In this document: one piece after another, positions 18,453 through 32,688 of the stretch
Numbering within the stretch: position 1 is the stretch's first letter
Layout of the letters: each line of letters opens with the position of its first letter
Assembly: GCF_017086405.1 (NCBI RefSeq)
Contig: NZ_CP070973.1
Span: forward strand, 4,806,739 to 4,870,738
DNA: 64,000 nt
From: Mycobacterium gordonae
Lineage (GTDB): Bacteria; Actinomycetota; Actinomycetes; Mycobacteriales; Mycobacteriaceae
Reading direction: 5' to 3'
The notes under the pieces: model-generated
Told to the model about the DNA's origin: nothing
The model's database searches: none
What the model saw: only the letters and a program-made list of their open reading frames with translations
Translations under genes and position numbers: made by a program

Positions 18453-18944
18453 TCAGCGCGAGGCGGCCTGCAACAGCTCCATCGCGGAACTACGGGAAAG
18501 CACCCAGCTGCCCTGGTTGACGAAGGTGACGCTCTGCGTGACCGGTGAGGAGAGCTTGGGGCCGGAAACCGACACGTCGGCAGTGGCCGAGTTGGCCGCG
18601 GCCGGCTGGATGTTCGCCACGCTGAACGACAGCGGCAAGTCGCCATTCTTGGCGGCCTTCTTGAGCTGGTGGTCGGCGATGTGCGCCTCGGTGCCGCCGA
18701 TCCCGCCCTCGACCAGACCACTCTTGTTGGCGAACGGCACGTTGGGATCGGCCAGGCTGGTGAGGATGCCGGTCAGCTGGGCGCTGGTCGGCAAGCCGGC
18801 CGCTGCCGGTGCCGGGTCCTGCGGCAGCGGCGCACCGAAGACGACGGGTTGCACCTGATAGCCGACCGGGCTGGTGGCAGTCGCACCGGCGGCGGCGCCG
18901 CCGATGACGGCGATAGCCGCAGCAGCGATGACGATTGATTTCAT
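18453..18944 (-). CDS. mtb12: Low-molecular-weight secreted antigen MTB12/CFP2
   Basis: 163 residues. N-terminal signal peptide (MKSIVIAAAAIAVIGGAAAG then ATATS), followed by a mature domain with PVVFGAPLPQDPAP, LTGILTSLADPNVPFANKSG, LSFSVANIQPAAANSATADV and VSGPKLSSPVTQSVTFVNQG, which match the secreted mycobacterial antigen MTB12 (Rv2376c) as I remember it. The function of the mature protein is not known. ATG 18944 has GGGAGG upstream and gives a signal peptide directly; a 15-residue upstream extension is unlikely. Confidence 0.93.
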   Translation of the reverse strand: MKSIVIAAAAIAVIGGAAAGATATSPVGYQVQPVVFGAPLPQDPAPAAAGLPTSAQLTGILTSLADPNVPFANKSGLVEGGIGGTEAHIADHQLKKAAKNGDLPLSFSVANIQPAAANSATADVSVSGPKLSSPVTQSVTFVNQGSWVLSRSSAMELLQAASR

Positions 18945-19184
18945 GGGTTTCCTCCCGGTTGTGCCCGCCATGGGCGGGGCGCGGAACACAGCTGTGTGCC
19001 AGTCAACATTTGTGCGCCGTGCAGTCTTGTCGCGATTTCGGCCAGTTTCGTTACACCACGCTACCTAGCGACTCCGGGCCGACCTGTGCCCTAGATGTGC
19101 GTAAGCCAGGAAAATCGCGCGGCCGGATCACCGGCTACGTCTTTGAGGTGCGGAGATTCGCCTTCGGTAGGCTCCCATGTCGAC

Positions 19185-19805
19185 ATGACTGATGCTGAAC
19201 CGGTCCTCAAACGTGAACTTGCCGACATCTCCGATGAGGTCCGCGCCGTTCCGGCGCCTCCGACGCCGATACTGTCCGCGCCGTACGCGTTCCGCCTCGC
19301 CGACCCGGACGCGGACGCGGCGATGATCGCGGAGTGGATGAATCGGCCGCACCTGGCACAGGCGTGGGAGTACGACTGGCCGGTGGCGCGTTGGCATCGG
19401 TACCTGCGCGCCCAGCTGGACGGCAGCTATTCCCGTCCGTTCGTCGGGAGCCGACACGGCCAGGACCTCGGGTATATCGAGTTATATCGGGCGGCAAAAG
19501 ATTCCGTTGGCCGCCTGTACCAGGCCGACCCCTACGACGTGGGTATGCACGCCGCGATCGCCGACCTGCGGATCGTCAACCGCGGTCTGGGTCCGATCTT
19601 GTTTCCGCGCATCGCGGCCAGCGTCTTCGAACTTGAACCGCATTGTCGGCGAATCGTTTTCGAGCCGGATTACGACAACGCGGCGGCGCGGCGGTTGTGT
19701 GAGTTCACCGGCTGCGCCTTTCTCGGTGAGCATGCGATGAATCATCGGAGGGTAGCCCTGTACGCCTTGTGCAGGTCACCGGCCGACGCCCCGCCTATTA
19801 ACTAG
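19185..19805 (+). CDS. mbtK: Mycobactin lysine N-acyltransferase MbtK
   Basis: 206 residues, GNAT fold of the siderophore acyltransferase type. It transfers the long acyl chain from the carrier protein MbtL to the epsilon-amino group of (hydroxy)lysine in mycobactin. Visible family features: FRLADPDADAAMIAEWMNRP, YIELYRAAKDSVGRLYQADP, GLGPILFPRIAASVFELEPH and the C-terminal NHRRVALYAL. In M. tuberculosis mbtK (Rv1347c) lies in a separate locus; here it is at the end of the main cluster, convergent with mbtM (10-bp gap). ATG 19185 gives the expected length. A half-match to an IdeR site (TAGGCT near 19168) lies upstream but is too weak to call. Confidence 0.9.
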   Translation: MTDAEPVLKRELADISDEVRAVPAPPTPILSAPYAFRLADPDADAAMIAEWMNRPHLAQAWEYDWPVARWHRYLRAQLDGSYSRPFVGSRHGQDLGYIELYRAAKDSVGRLYQADPYDVGMHAAIADLRIVNRGLGPILFPRIAASVFELEPHCRRIVFEPDYDNAAARRLCEFTGCAFLGEHAMNHRRVALYALCRSPADAPPIN

Positions 19806-19815
19806 CAACCATCGG

Positions 19816-21405
19816 CTATCGGCCGTTCAGGCTCCGTCTGAGTTCCAGCCGTCGCAGCTTTCCGGACGAGGTGCGCGGCAGCGAACCCGGCGCCAGCAGG
19901 ACGACGTTCGCGGGCACGACGCCACACGCCGACGCGATCCGCGCCACCAGTTCGCTGCGAGCGCCGGATTCGTCGGGGCCACGAAACTCGGCGGCGACGA
20001 TGAGGCCCGGACGGGCCGAGTCATCCGTTTCGATCGCCACCACCGCACCTTCGCGGACTCCCCGCACCTCGGCGGCGACCCGTTCGACCTCGCTCGGGAA
20101 GATGTTTCGCCCGGCGACCGAGATGACCTCCTTGGCACGACCGCAGACCACCAGCCCGCCGTCGGCGAAGTAACCCAGATCGCCGGTCTTGAACCAGCTC
20201 CCCGGTTCAACCGGCGACTCGCCGAGGTATCCCGACATCATCGAGGTGCCGCAGATTTCGATCTCACCGATATCTCGTCCCGCAGCCTCGGCTCGACACC
20301 CTTGCGCAGCCGGGCCGATCCGGACCTGCATCCCGGGGATCGCCGCACCGAGGATGGCGTGCCGACCCGGTTTAATCTCCGACCCGTCTGCAGCACAAGC
20401 GATTTCGTCGTAGCGCAGGCCGGTGCCCGGCGGCGGCGCGGTCACCGCACAACTGGCTTCGGCAAGCCCGTAGGAAGGCATGACGGCACCGGGATTCAAG
20501 CCGATCCCGCTCAGCGCCGAGCTGAACCGCTCCAGCGCGACGCAGTCGACGGGTTCGCCGCCGTTGATCGCGACTCGTAGTCGCCCGAGGTCGACGTCGG
20601 GTGCCCGGCGGGCGTACTTGCCGATCACGGAGTAGGCAAAGTTCGGCGCCGCGGTCAACGTGGCCGCGCTGTCGCCGAGCCAGCTCAGCCACCGGAACGG
20701 TGAGCCGGCGAAGGCAGCGGTGGGAGCCAGCCACACCGGGACTCCCGCCAGCATGCCGCTGAGCAAGAAGACCAGGCCCATGTCGTGATAGAGCGGCAGC
20801 CACGAGCAACCGACGTCCGTCGACGGGTCGATGCGAACGTGCTGGAGCAGTCCGCTGACGTTGCTGAGCACGGCGGACGGAGAGAGCAGTGCGGTGCGGG
20901 GCGTACCGGTCGACCCGGCGGTGCCTTGCAGCACCGCGGGCACGTCGGGGGCGGCAGCGGCCGGTTCCGACGTGGTCGAACGCCGGCCCCGGGCGGCCGC
21001 GATGACGTCGTGCACACCCACCGGCGAATCGATGCCCCTGAGCAGTTCGAGCACTGATCCGTGGCTGAAGACTGTGGTGACCCCAAGTCCGATGAACCGG
21101 GTCAGCGTCGACTGCGCCCACTGCTTCGGCTCGGCGCCGCGCACCGGCCCCGGCAGGATCGCCACACTCTGTCCGGCCAGCCACGCGCCCTGGATCGCGG
21201 CGACCAGTTCGACCGTCGGCTCACCGACCAGACCGACCGCGCCGACGCTGTCCGCGCTGAGCAACCTCGCCGCCACCAGTTCGGCCCGTGACTGCACCTC
21301 CGGCCACGGACAGCGGTTCCAGGTTCCCGTGTTGTGGTCGAGGATCACGAGGTCGTGGATCGAGGACCTCATCGACTGGGACAGCGCAGCCGCTAGAACG
21401 CTCAT
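19816..21405 (-). CDS. mbtM: Long-chain fatty acyl-AMP ligase MbtM (FadD33-like)
   Basis: 529 residues, ANL superfamily. It activates a fatty acid as acyl-AMP and loads it on MbtL for transfer by MbtK. Adenylation motifs: LQGTAGSTGTPRTALLSPSA (P-loop-like core), SYGLAEASCAVTAPP, WFKTGDLGYFADGGLVVCGR and the C-terminal LPRTSSGKLRRLELRR with the catalytic Lys. GTG/ATG at 21405 overlaps the mbtL stop by 4 bp. Equivalent to M. tuberculosis Rv1345, relocated here into the main mbt operon. Confidence 0.9.
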   Translation of the reverse strand: MSVLAAALSQSMRSSIHDLVILDHNTGTWNRCPWPEVQSRAELVAARLLSADSVGAVGLVGEPTVELVAAIQGAWLAGQSVAILPGPVRGAEPKQWAQSTLTRFIGLGVTTVFSHGSVLELLRGIDSPVGVHDVIAAARGRRSTTSEPAAAAPDVPAVLQGTAGSTGTPRTALLSPSAVLSNVSGLLQHVRIDPSTDVGCSWLPLYHDMGLVFLLSGMLAGVPVWLAPTAAFAGSPFRWLSWLGDSAATLTAAPNFAYSVIGKYARRAPDVDLGRLRVAINGGEPVDCVALERFSSALSGIGLNPGAVMPSYGLAEASCAVTAPPPGTGLRYDEIACAADGSEIKPGRHAILGAAIPGMQVRIGPAAQGCRAEAAGRDIGEIEICGTSMMSGYLGESPVEPGSWFKTGDLGYFADGGLVVCGRAKEVISVAGRNIFPSEVERVAAEVRGVREGAVVAIETDDSARPGLIVAAEFRGPDESGARSELVARIASACGVVPANVVLLAPGSLPRTSSGKLRRLELRRSLNGR

Positions 21406-21662
21406 CCGGCCACCGAGGTCTTGGCGGAGATGGCCGCTTCGAGGTCGCCGACGGTGTCACAACTGAGCAGGTCCTCGTCGGAAAGCACCACGCCCAGCTT
21501 GTCTTCGATTGCCACCATGCCGACCGCAAACGCCACGGAGTCCAGTCCGACATCGTCGATCAGCCGCGACTGCGCGGTGATGTCGCGCACGTCGACTCGC
21601 AGATCGTCACGAAGGACCTCCAGCAGGGCGGAGCTTACGGCGTCGGGTGTCGAAAGGTCCAC
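21402..21662 (-). CDS. mbtL: Acyl carrier protein MbtL
   Basis: About 86 residues. Acyl carrier protein for the mycobactin lipid chain; the phosphopantetheine Ser is in DDVGLDSVAFAVGMVAIEDK. GTG at 21662 begins two bases after the mbtH stop and gives the expected N-terminus (VDLSTPDAVSSALLEVLRDD); a longer open frame upstream lies inside mbtH and is not needed. Overlaps mbtM by 4 bp, so the acyl-loading genes are translationally coupled to the assembly-line genes. The counterpart is Rv1344. Confidence 0.88.
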   Translation of the reverse strand: MDLSTPDAVSSALLEVLRDDLRVDVRDITAQSRLIDDVGLDSVAFAVGMVAIEDKLGVVLSDEDLLSCDTVGDLEAAISAKTSVAG

Positions 21663-21664
21663 GA

Positions 21665-21880
21665 TCAGTTCCCGGCCAGGGCGTCGCGCAGGCTTTTCGG
21701 CCGGATGTCGGGCCAGTTCCGCTCGACATACTCCAGGCACTCAGCACGGCCGGCTGGCCCGAACGCCGCTCGCCAGCCGGACGGGATCTCCGCGAAGGCC
21801 GGCCACAAGCTGTGCTGCTCCTCGCCGTTGACGAGCACGAAGAAGCTGCCGTTGTCGTCATCAAAGGGGTTGGTGCTCAT
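21665..21880 (-). CDS. mbtH: MbtH, NRPS adenylation-domain partner
   Basis: 71 residues, the founding member of the MbtH-like family, small proteins that bind and activate NRPS adenylation domains. Conserved residues seen: FVLVNGEEQHSLWPAFAEIP, SGWRAAFG and the Trp in ERNWPDIRP (three family Trp residues present). Overlaps the end of mbtG by 20 bp and is followed by mbtL after two bases. Confidence 0.95.
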   Translation of the reverse strand: MSTNPFDDDNGSFFVLVNGEEQHSLWPAFAEIPSGWRAAFGPAGRAECLEYVERNWPDIRPKSLRDALAGN

Positions 21881-23165
21881 CGCTTCTCCTCATCAGGGTT
21901 GCGGCGGTTCCGGAGTTGTGCAGGGCAGAAATCCCGGCGCCCAGGATGCGGTCCGACAGCAACCCCAGACAGCTCAGGTTGGGGAATCCGGGGCCCTGGG
22001 TGAGGCCGGACAGCGTCGGCAGGAACAGTGTCGGCGTGACGTCGTTGACCGCCAGGTGGTAGCCGATCGCCTCCTGCAGGCTGTCGGCGGTCAGCGCGCC
22101 GCCCACGCCGAGTTCGAGCAGGTCGAGCACATCCTCGCTGAACAACGAAGTGAACCACAGCGGGTCCGCTCCGGAGCCGTCGATCACCAGGTCGAAACCA
22201 TGCACCGTCTCGAAGTTCTCGGTGCCCCGGTTGGTGCTCAAGGTCAACCTGATCTGGTCCTGTCGCGCAACCGCGTGCGCCACCCGGCCGCGCAGGTGGT
22301 GGATGCGGTCATCATGCAGCAGAGCTTCCTGAACGTCGGCCGAGAACACCCCTCGGTCGGTGCGGGCCATAGCGTCACGGCGTTCGCTGAGCGTCAGTGC
22401 CGTCCAGTCGGTGGGGTCGGAGAACAGCGAGTTCTCGAAGAAGCTCTCACCGCGGGTGAACAGGGTCACTTGCGGGGAGATGACGGTGACCGATGAAACC
22501 CGGTGTCGGCACAGTTCATTGAGCATCGAGGCGGCCGTCTCCCCGCCGCCGATCACCGCGACCCGTTCGGCGTCGATCCGGTCGTGGGCGGCCGCGCGGT
22601 CCCAGAACTGCGCGATGGACAGTATGCGTGGGTGGCGCGGCAGCATCGACTTCTCGGCCTGGCCGGGACCGGTGATCATCAAGGCGTCGGCCTGCACCGC
22701 GGTGTCAGGGGTGCGCAGTTCCCACCGCGAACCGGCCAGCGCGAGCTGCACCACTTCGCCGTGCACAACCTTGAGTCCCACCTCCTGAGCGACCCAGTTC
22801 AGGTAGTGGTTCCAGCAGCGGTGCGTCGGCGCCGGCCTGCCACGATCGACCCAGTCGGCGAACGAACCCATGGCGATCTGGAATGACGTCCAGCTGTAGC
22901 GGGTCATCCGCTCGTCGATCTCAGCGTTGCGGCGGGGTATCAGCGCCGAACGGTAAGGAAAGCCGACGTCTTTCTCGGGGCTGGTGCCCAGCCGATGCGC
23001 ACCGTCCGTCCAGCCGCCGTCGGCCAGCCAGTTGGCGCCGATCTTGAGGCGTTCGACGGCGACGATGTCCGGGGCGTCGATTCCCATATCACGGAGCACG
23101 TGTGCCTTCGCGGCCACCGCGACCGCTTTGGCTCCGGCACCCAGCACAGCGAGGGTCGAATTCAT
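21861..23165 (-). CDS. mbtG: Lysine N6-hydroxylase MbtG
   Basis: 434 residues, flavin-dependent N-hydroxylating monooxygenase that makes the hydroxamate-forming N6-hydroxylysines of mycobactin. FAD-binding LAVLGAGAKAVAVAAKAHVL at the N-terminus, NADPH-binding VAVIGGGETAASMLNEL in the middle, and the C-terminal LSGLTQGPGFPNLSCLGLLS. ATG 23165 overlaps the mbtF stop (ATGA) and gives the M. tuberculosis-like N-terminus; the 29-residue upstream extension lies inside mbtF. Confidence 0.94.
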   Translation of the reverse strand: MNSTLAVLGAGAKAVAVAAKAHVLRDMGIDAPDIVAVERLKIGANWLADGGWTDGAHRLGTSPEKDVGFPYRSALIPRRNAEIDERMTRYSWTSFQIAMGSFADWVDRGRPAPTHRCWNHYLNWVAQEVGLKVVHGEVVQLALAGSRWELRTPDTAVQADALMITGPGQAEKSMLPRHPRILSIAQFWDRAAAHDRIDAERVAVIGGGETAASMLNELCRHRVSSVTVISPQVTLFTRGESFFENSLFSDPTDWTALTLSERRDAMARTDRGVFSADVQEALLHDDRIHHLRGRVAHAVARQDQIRLTLSTNRGTENFETVHGFDLVIDGSGADPLWFTSLFSEDVLDLLELGVGGALTADSLQEAIGYHLAVNDVTPTLFLPTLSGLTQGPGFPNLSCLGLLSDRILGAGISALHNSGTAATLMRRSDEHQPL

Positions 23166-26100
23166 GACGCCATCTCCAATAATGTTTGCTGCCAGAGCTT
23201 TTGCAACACCGTGAGGTCGTCTGCGGCGAGGATGTCCGGTAGTGTGCGCCACTGCGTGGCGAGCACCGGTCCCTCCGCGGAGCCCAGGAGGGCGGCCACC
23301 ACCGTCAGTTCATGGCGGACTGCCTGTTGCGGTTCGGGCAGTTGTCCCAGACCGGCCAGCAAGCTCCGGTCTACTCTCAGATCGCCGGCCCCGACCTGCA
23401 GGTTGCCGAGATAGTTCAGCAGCAGCTGCGGCTCGGGGAGAGCGCACAGTCGGGTGTCGGACCGCAGATACCGCAGGAGACCGTAATCGACTGCGCTGCC
23501 GGGTATTCGCGCATGGTCGGTGGCGCCGTCGGAATGGATGCGTAGGGGGTAGATCGCAGTGAGCAGACCGACGGTGTCACTGGTGTCGACCCTGTCCTCG
23601 ACGCTCTGGTCGACCTGAATATCGACGCGGCCGTGCGTCTCGAGGGCCAGCAATGGCGCCGGCGTCTGCTGGCCGCGACTGCGCCGCCATGCGGTCACCG
23701 TCCGTGCGGCCGCGGTGGCCAGCAGCTCAGGCATCGGCTGCGCCAACGACAGCAGGCGCGCCGTCACATTCGCGTCGCAGGACGAGACGCTGATAGCCAG
23801 CTCACCGGCCCGGTCGGTTTGCGGCCGCAGCCGCCGGGCTCCCAGCGGCGGATCGGCGCCGTCGAGTTCGGCGGCCCAGAAGTCACCGCTGCGCAGGTTG
23901 CGCGCCCGATCGGCGAGCAGCCGCGACCACTGCCGGTACGTCGTGTGCTCACGATAGGGAGCGACGGCTCGTCCGGCGGCCAGCGTGTGCAGCCCCGCAT
24001 CGATTTCACTGAGCACTATCCGCCACGATGCCGGATCCAACGCCAGCACATGCGCCGTCAAGATCAGCACACCCGGCCCGTCGGGTACGCGCAACCATAC
24101 CGCCGACAGCAGGCGTCCAGCATGGGGATCCAAGGAGGCCAACGACTTTCGCGCGTGCGTGACCACCTCGTCGACCAGTTCGCCGGTGGCCCACACCTCG
24201 CTGAGAATCTCGGCCCGGGGCTGCGCCACCAGAGTCATCGCGGCGCGGTCGAACCGGCAGCGCAGTACCTCGTGGGCGTCGAGGACCGCACCCAGCAAAA
24301 CGTCCAGACGTGGGCGGGTGACCGAATCCGGCAGCCCGATGACCTCGGTGTGTGCGAGCCGCCGGGGATCGCCGTATTCGTACAACCAGTGCGCGTTGGG
24401 CAGCACCGGGATCGGCCCGGCATCCTCGTCGCCGGACGCCTGCCATACGTTCTGGGCGTCGACGGCGGCCGCCAGCTCACGAATCGTCTCGCACTCCACC
24501 ATCATCCTGGCTCGCAGCGCGATGCCTCGGCGGCGAGCCGCCTGCACCACCGACAGCGCCACGATGCTGTCCAGGCCCATCTGCAGAAAGCCTGCGGTGA
24601 CATCGATTTCGGCGCACTCGAGGACCGCGCTGAACGCCTCGACCAACGCCAGCTCGGTGGCCGTCTGGGCGGGGGCCGCCGCATCATCGACGAGATCGAT
24701 TGCGGCGAGTGCCTTTTCGTCGACTTTGCCGTGCGAGGTCAGCGGCAGGTCGTCGACGACTACGATGTGGTGCGGGACCAGATAACGCGGCAGCGTGCGC
24801 AGCAGCATGGCGCGAAGTTCGGCGACCGGCAGCTGCTCCGCCTCGCCTGCCACGTATGCGGTGAGCCGCGGGCCCGCAGCATGACTACGGGCCATCACGT
24901 GCGAACCGCGCACCCCGGCGTGCCGGTTGAGCGCAGCGGCGATCTCGCCGGGCTCGACCCGGAACCCGCGTATCTTCACCTGGTCGTCGCTGCGGCCGAC
25001 GAACTGTAGACCACCATCGGGCAAGCGGCGCACCACATCTCCGGTGCGGTACATTCTGCTGCCGACCGCGTTCGGCTCCGCCACGAACCGCGTCGCGGTC
25101 TCGGCCGGGCGCCCGAGATAGCCGCGGGTCAACTGTTCACCCGCCAGGTACAGCTCCCCGGCGACACCGTCCGGCACCGGCCGCAGCCAGGAGTCCAGGA
25201 TGTAGGCGCGCGTGGTCCGCGTCGCGCGTCCGATCACCGGTTGTGCGTGCTCGCTGATGGTCGCGACGACGGCCTCCACCGTGGTCTCGGTAGGCCCATA
25301 ACAGTTGAAGGCGGTCATGCCGCTGCACGCGCACTCCCGCTGAATGTCCTGCCAGGCGGCGGCTCCCAGGGCTTCACCACCGAGGGCGAGCACCGCGAGC
25401 GGAACGCGGGCAAGCAGCCCCGCATGGTGAAGTTGGGTGAACATCGAAGGCGTGGTGTCGATCAGGTCCAGACGGAAACGGTCGATGGCCGCGACCAGCG
25501 CGTCGGCGTCCCGCTGCCGGTCGTCATCCACGATGTGCACCGTGTGGCCGTCGAGCAGCGCCGCCAGCGGTTGCCAGGCCGCGTCGAAGGTGAAGGACCA
25601 GGCGTGCGCCACCCGTAGTTGCCGGCCGGCCCGCTCGGCGACCGGCCGTAGCACACGCTCGATGTGGTCGTCGGCATACGCCGAAAGCGCCCGGTGGGTG
25701 CCGATGACACCTTTCGGCGTCCCGGTGGTGCCGGACGTGAACACCGCGTAGACCGCCTGCTCGGGCGCCACCGCGGCCGGCCGGTAGTCGGCAGGCACCT
25801 CGGTGCTGACCGCAGCGTCGAACACGTCCTGATCGACGACGACGGGAGCAGCGGTCTGGCGCAAGATCTCGGCGATGCGTTCGGCGGGCATCGCCGGGTC
25901 GAGGGGCACTATCATGCCCCCGGCTTTGAGGACGGCCAGCAACGCGGTCACATAATCCGGGCCGCGGGGCAACGTGATCGCCACCGGGGTCTCGGCGCCG
26001 ACGCCGGCGCCGCGCAGCGCGGTGGCCAGCCGATCCGCGTGCGCGTCCAGCGCACCGTAGGTGAGTTGACCTTCGGCCCAGCTGAGCGCTACCGAATCAG

Positions 26101-27513
26101 GCTGCCGTGCCGCGATTTCGGCATACCTGGTGTGGACGCCGACAGGCGACCCGGTCCGAATCGTCTGGCCGGCGGTGGGGCGCTCGCCGTCCAGCACGAC
26201 GTCGACGCGGCGCAGCGGTGACTGCCAATGGTCGACCAGTCGCTGCACCACCGCCAGTAGCCGCCTGCCCAGGTCGTAGGGCGCCGCGGTACCCAGCGCC
26301 CCATCGAGCACCTCCACCAGCACCGTCAGCTCCGGGCTCAGGTGCGCGGCGATCGTCACCGGAAAGTGCGAAACACTCTCCAGGGCGACCGGCCGAAATG
26401 TCACCGCACCGGCGCGGAATTCTTTGGTGCCCACGACTTCACCCGGCGGGAAGTTCTCATAAACCAGCAGAGTGTCGAACATCTCGCCGATGCCGGCCAG
26501 GGAGCGCAATTCGGCGTGACTAAGGTAGCTGTGGTCATGCAATGCCGCGAATTCACGCTGCAGCGCAACGCATTGTGAGCCGACCGTCTCGTGCGGATTC
26601 AACCGGACCCGCAGCGGCACGGTGTTGATGAACAGGCCCACCATCCTTTCCACGCCCGTCAGCTCGCTGGGCCGGCCGGCCACCGTCACGCCGAAGGTAA
26701 CATCGGCTCGATCGGTGAGGGCTGAAAGTGTTGTGGCCCAGGCGAATTGAATCAACGTGTTGAGTGTGACGCCCCGGTTTCTGGCGGCCTCGGTCAAGGC
26801 GGCGGTGGCCGCCTCATCCAGACGCAACTCAGTGCGTCGCGGCATTCCGGCTTGCGGAGGATGATTGGTGAGCGCCGGGGAGAGCAGGGTCGGGCCGTCC
26901 AGGTTCGCCAGGTGATCAGCCCACAAAGCCCGACTGGCGGTTTCGTCGCGACTCGCCAGCCAGCCGATGTAGTCGCGATAAGGGCGCGGCGGAGCCGGCA
27001 ACGCAGCCGTATCGCCGCCTGCGCGATACAGGGCGAGTAGTTCGGAAACGAAGAGCGGCAGCGACCAGCCGTCGATGATGATGTGGTGCGCGACGATTAC
27101 CAGATGCCAACGGCAGTCCGGCAGTTCGATGAGCAGGAACCGGATCAGCGGCCCGTGGCCCACGTCGAAACGGCGCCGCCGCTCCCGGGCTGCCAGCGCG
27201 GCCACGTCGTCGGGCCGAGCCTGTACCACCGCCCAGGGCACCTCCGCCGTGGTGGGAACCACCTGCACCGGTCGGCTGAGGTTGCCGTGCACGAAGCTCG
27301 CTCGCAGGTTGGGGTGCCGGTCCAACATCGTCGCCGCGCAGGCTCGCAACAACGCTGCGTCGAGCGGCCCGGTCACCTCGGCCGCCATCGCAATGACATA
27401 GGGATCGGCCGTACCGGCCTCCACGTCGAGCAACGTCGCCATCGAAAACAGTCCGCGTTGCAACGGGCTGAGCGCCATCACGTCCGCGACCGCCGGCAGT
27501 GCGTCAGCGCGTG

Positions 27514-27517
<4 letters not shown>
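23162..27517 (-). CDS. mbtF: Mycobactin NRPS MbtF (C-A-PCP-E/C-like)
   Basis: 1451 residues. Adds the terminal lysine that becomes the caprolactam. Condensation domain about 10-430 with HHIIIDGWS near 145; adenylation domain about 460-940 with FTSGTTGTPKG near 598, YGPTETT and YRTGDVVRRL; carrier domain with the phosphopantetheine Ser in MGLDSIVALS near 980; then an epimerase/condensation-like domain about 1030-1440. In that last domain the expected HHxxxD reads HVLALD, so it lacks the second catalytic His; the region LRYLRSDTRLCALPEPQLLL is typical of epimerization-type domains. Overlaps mbtE and mbtG by 4 bp each. Confidence 0.95.

Positions 27518-32680
<5,163 letters not shown>

Positions 32681-32688
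<8 letters not shown>

Noticed and set aside
19150..19184. IdeR box upstream of mbtK
   Set aside because: TAGGCT core only; about 10 of 19 positions match, not better than chance in this context.
23633..25009. 458-codon plus-strand frame inside mbtF
   Set aside because: Antisense shadow of the adenylation, carrier and E-like domains; no motif of its own.
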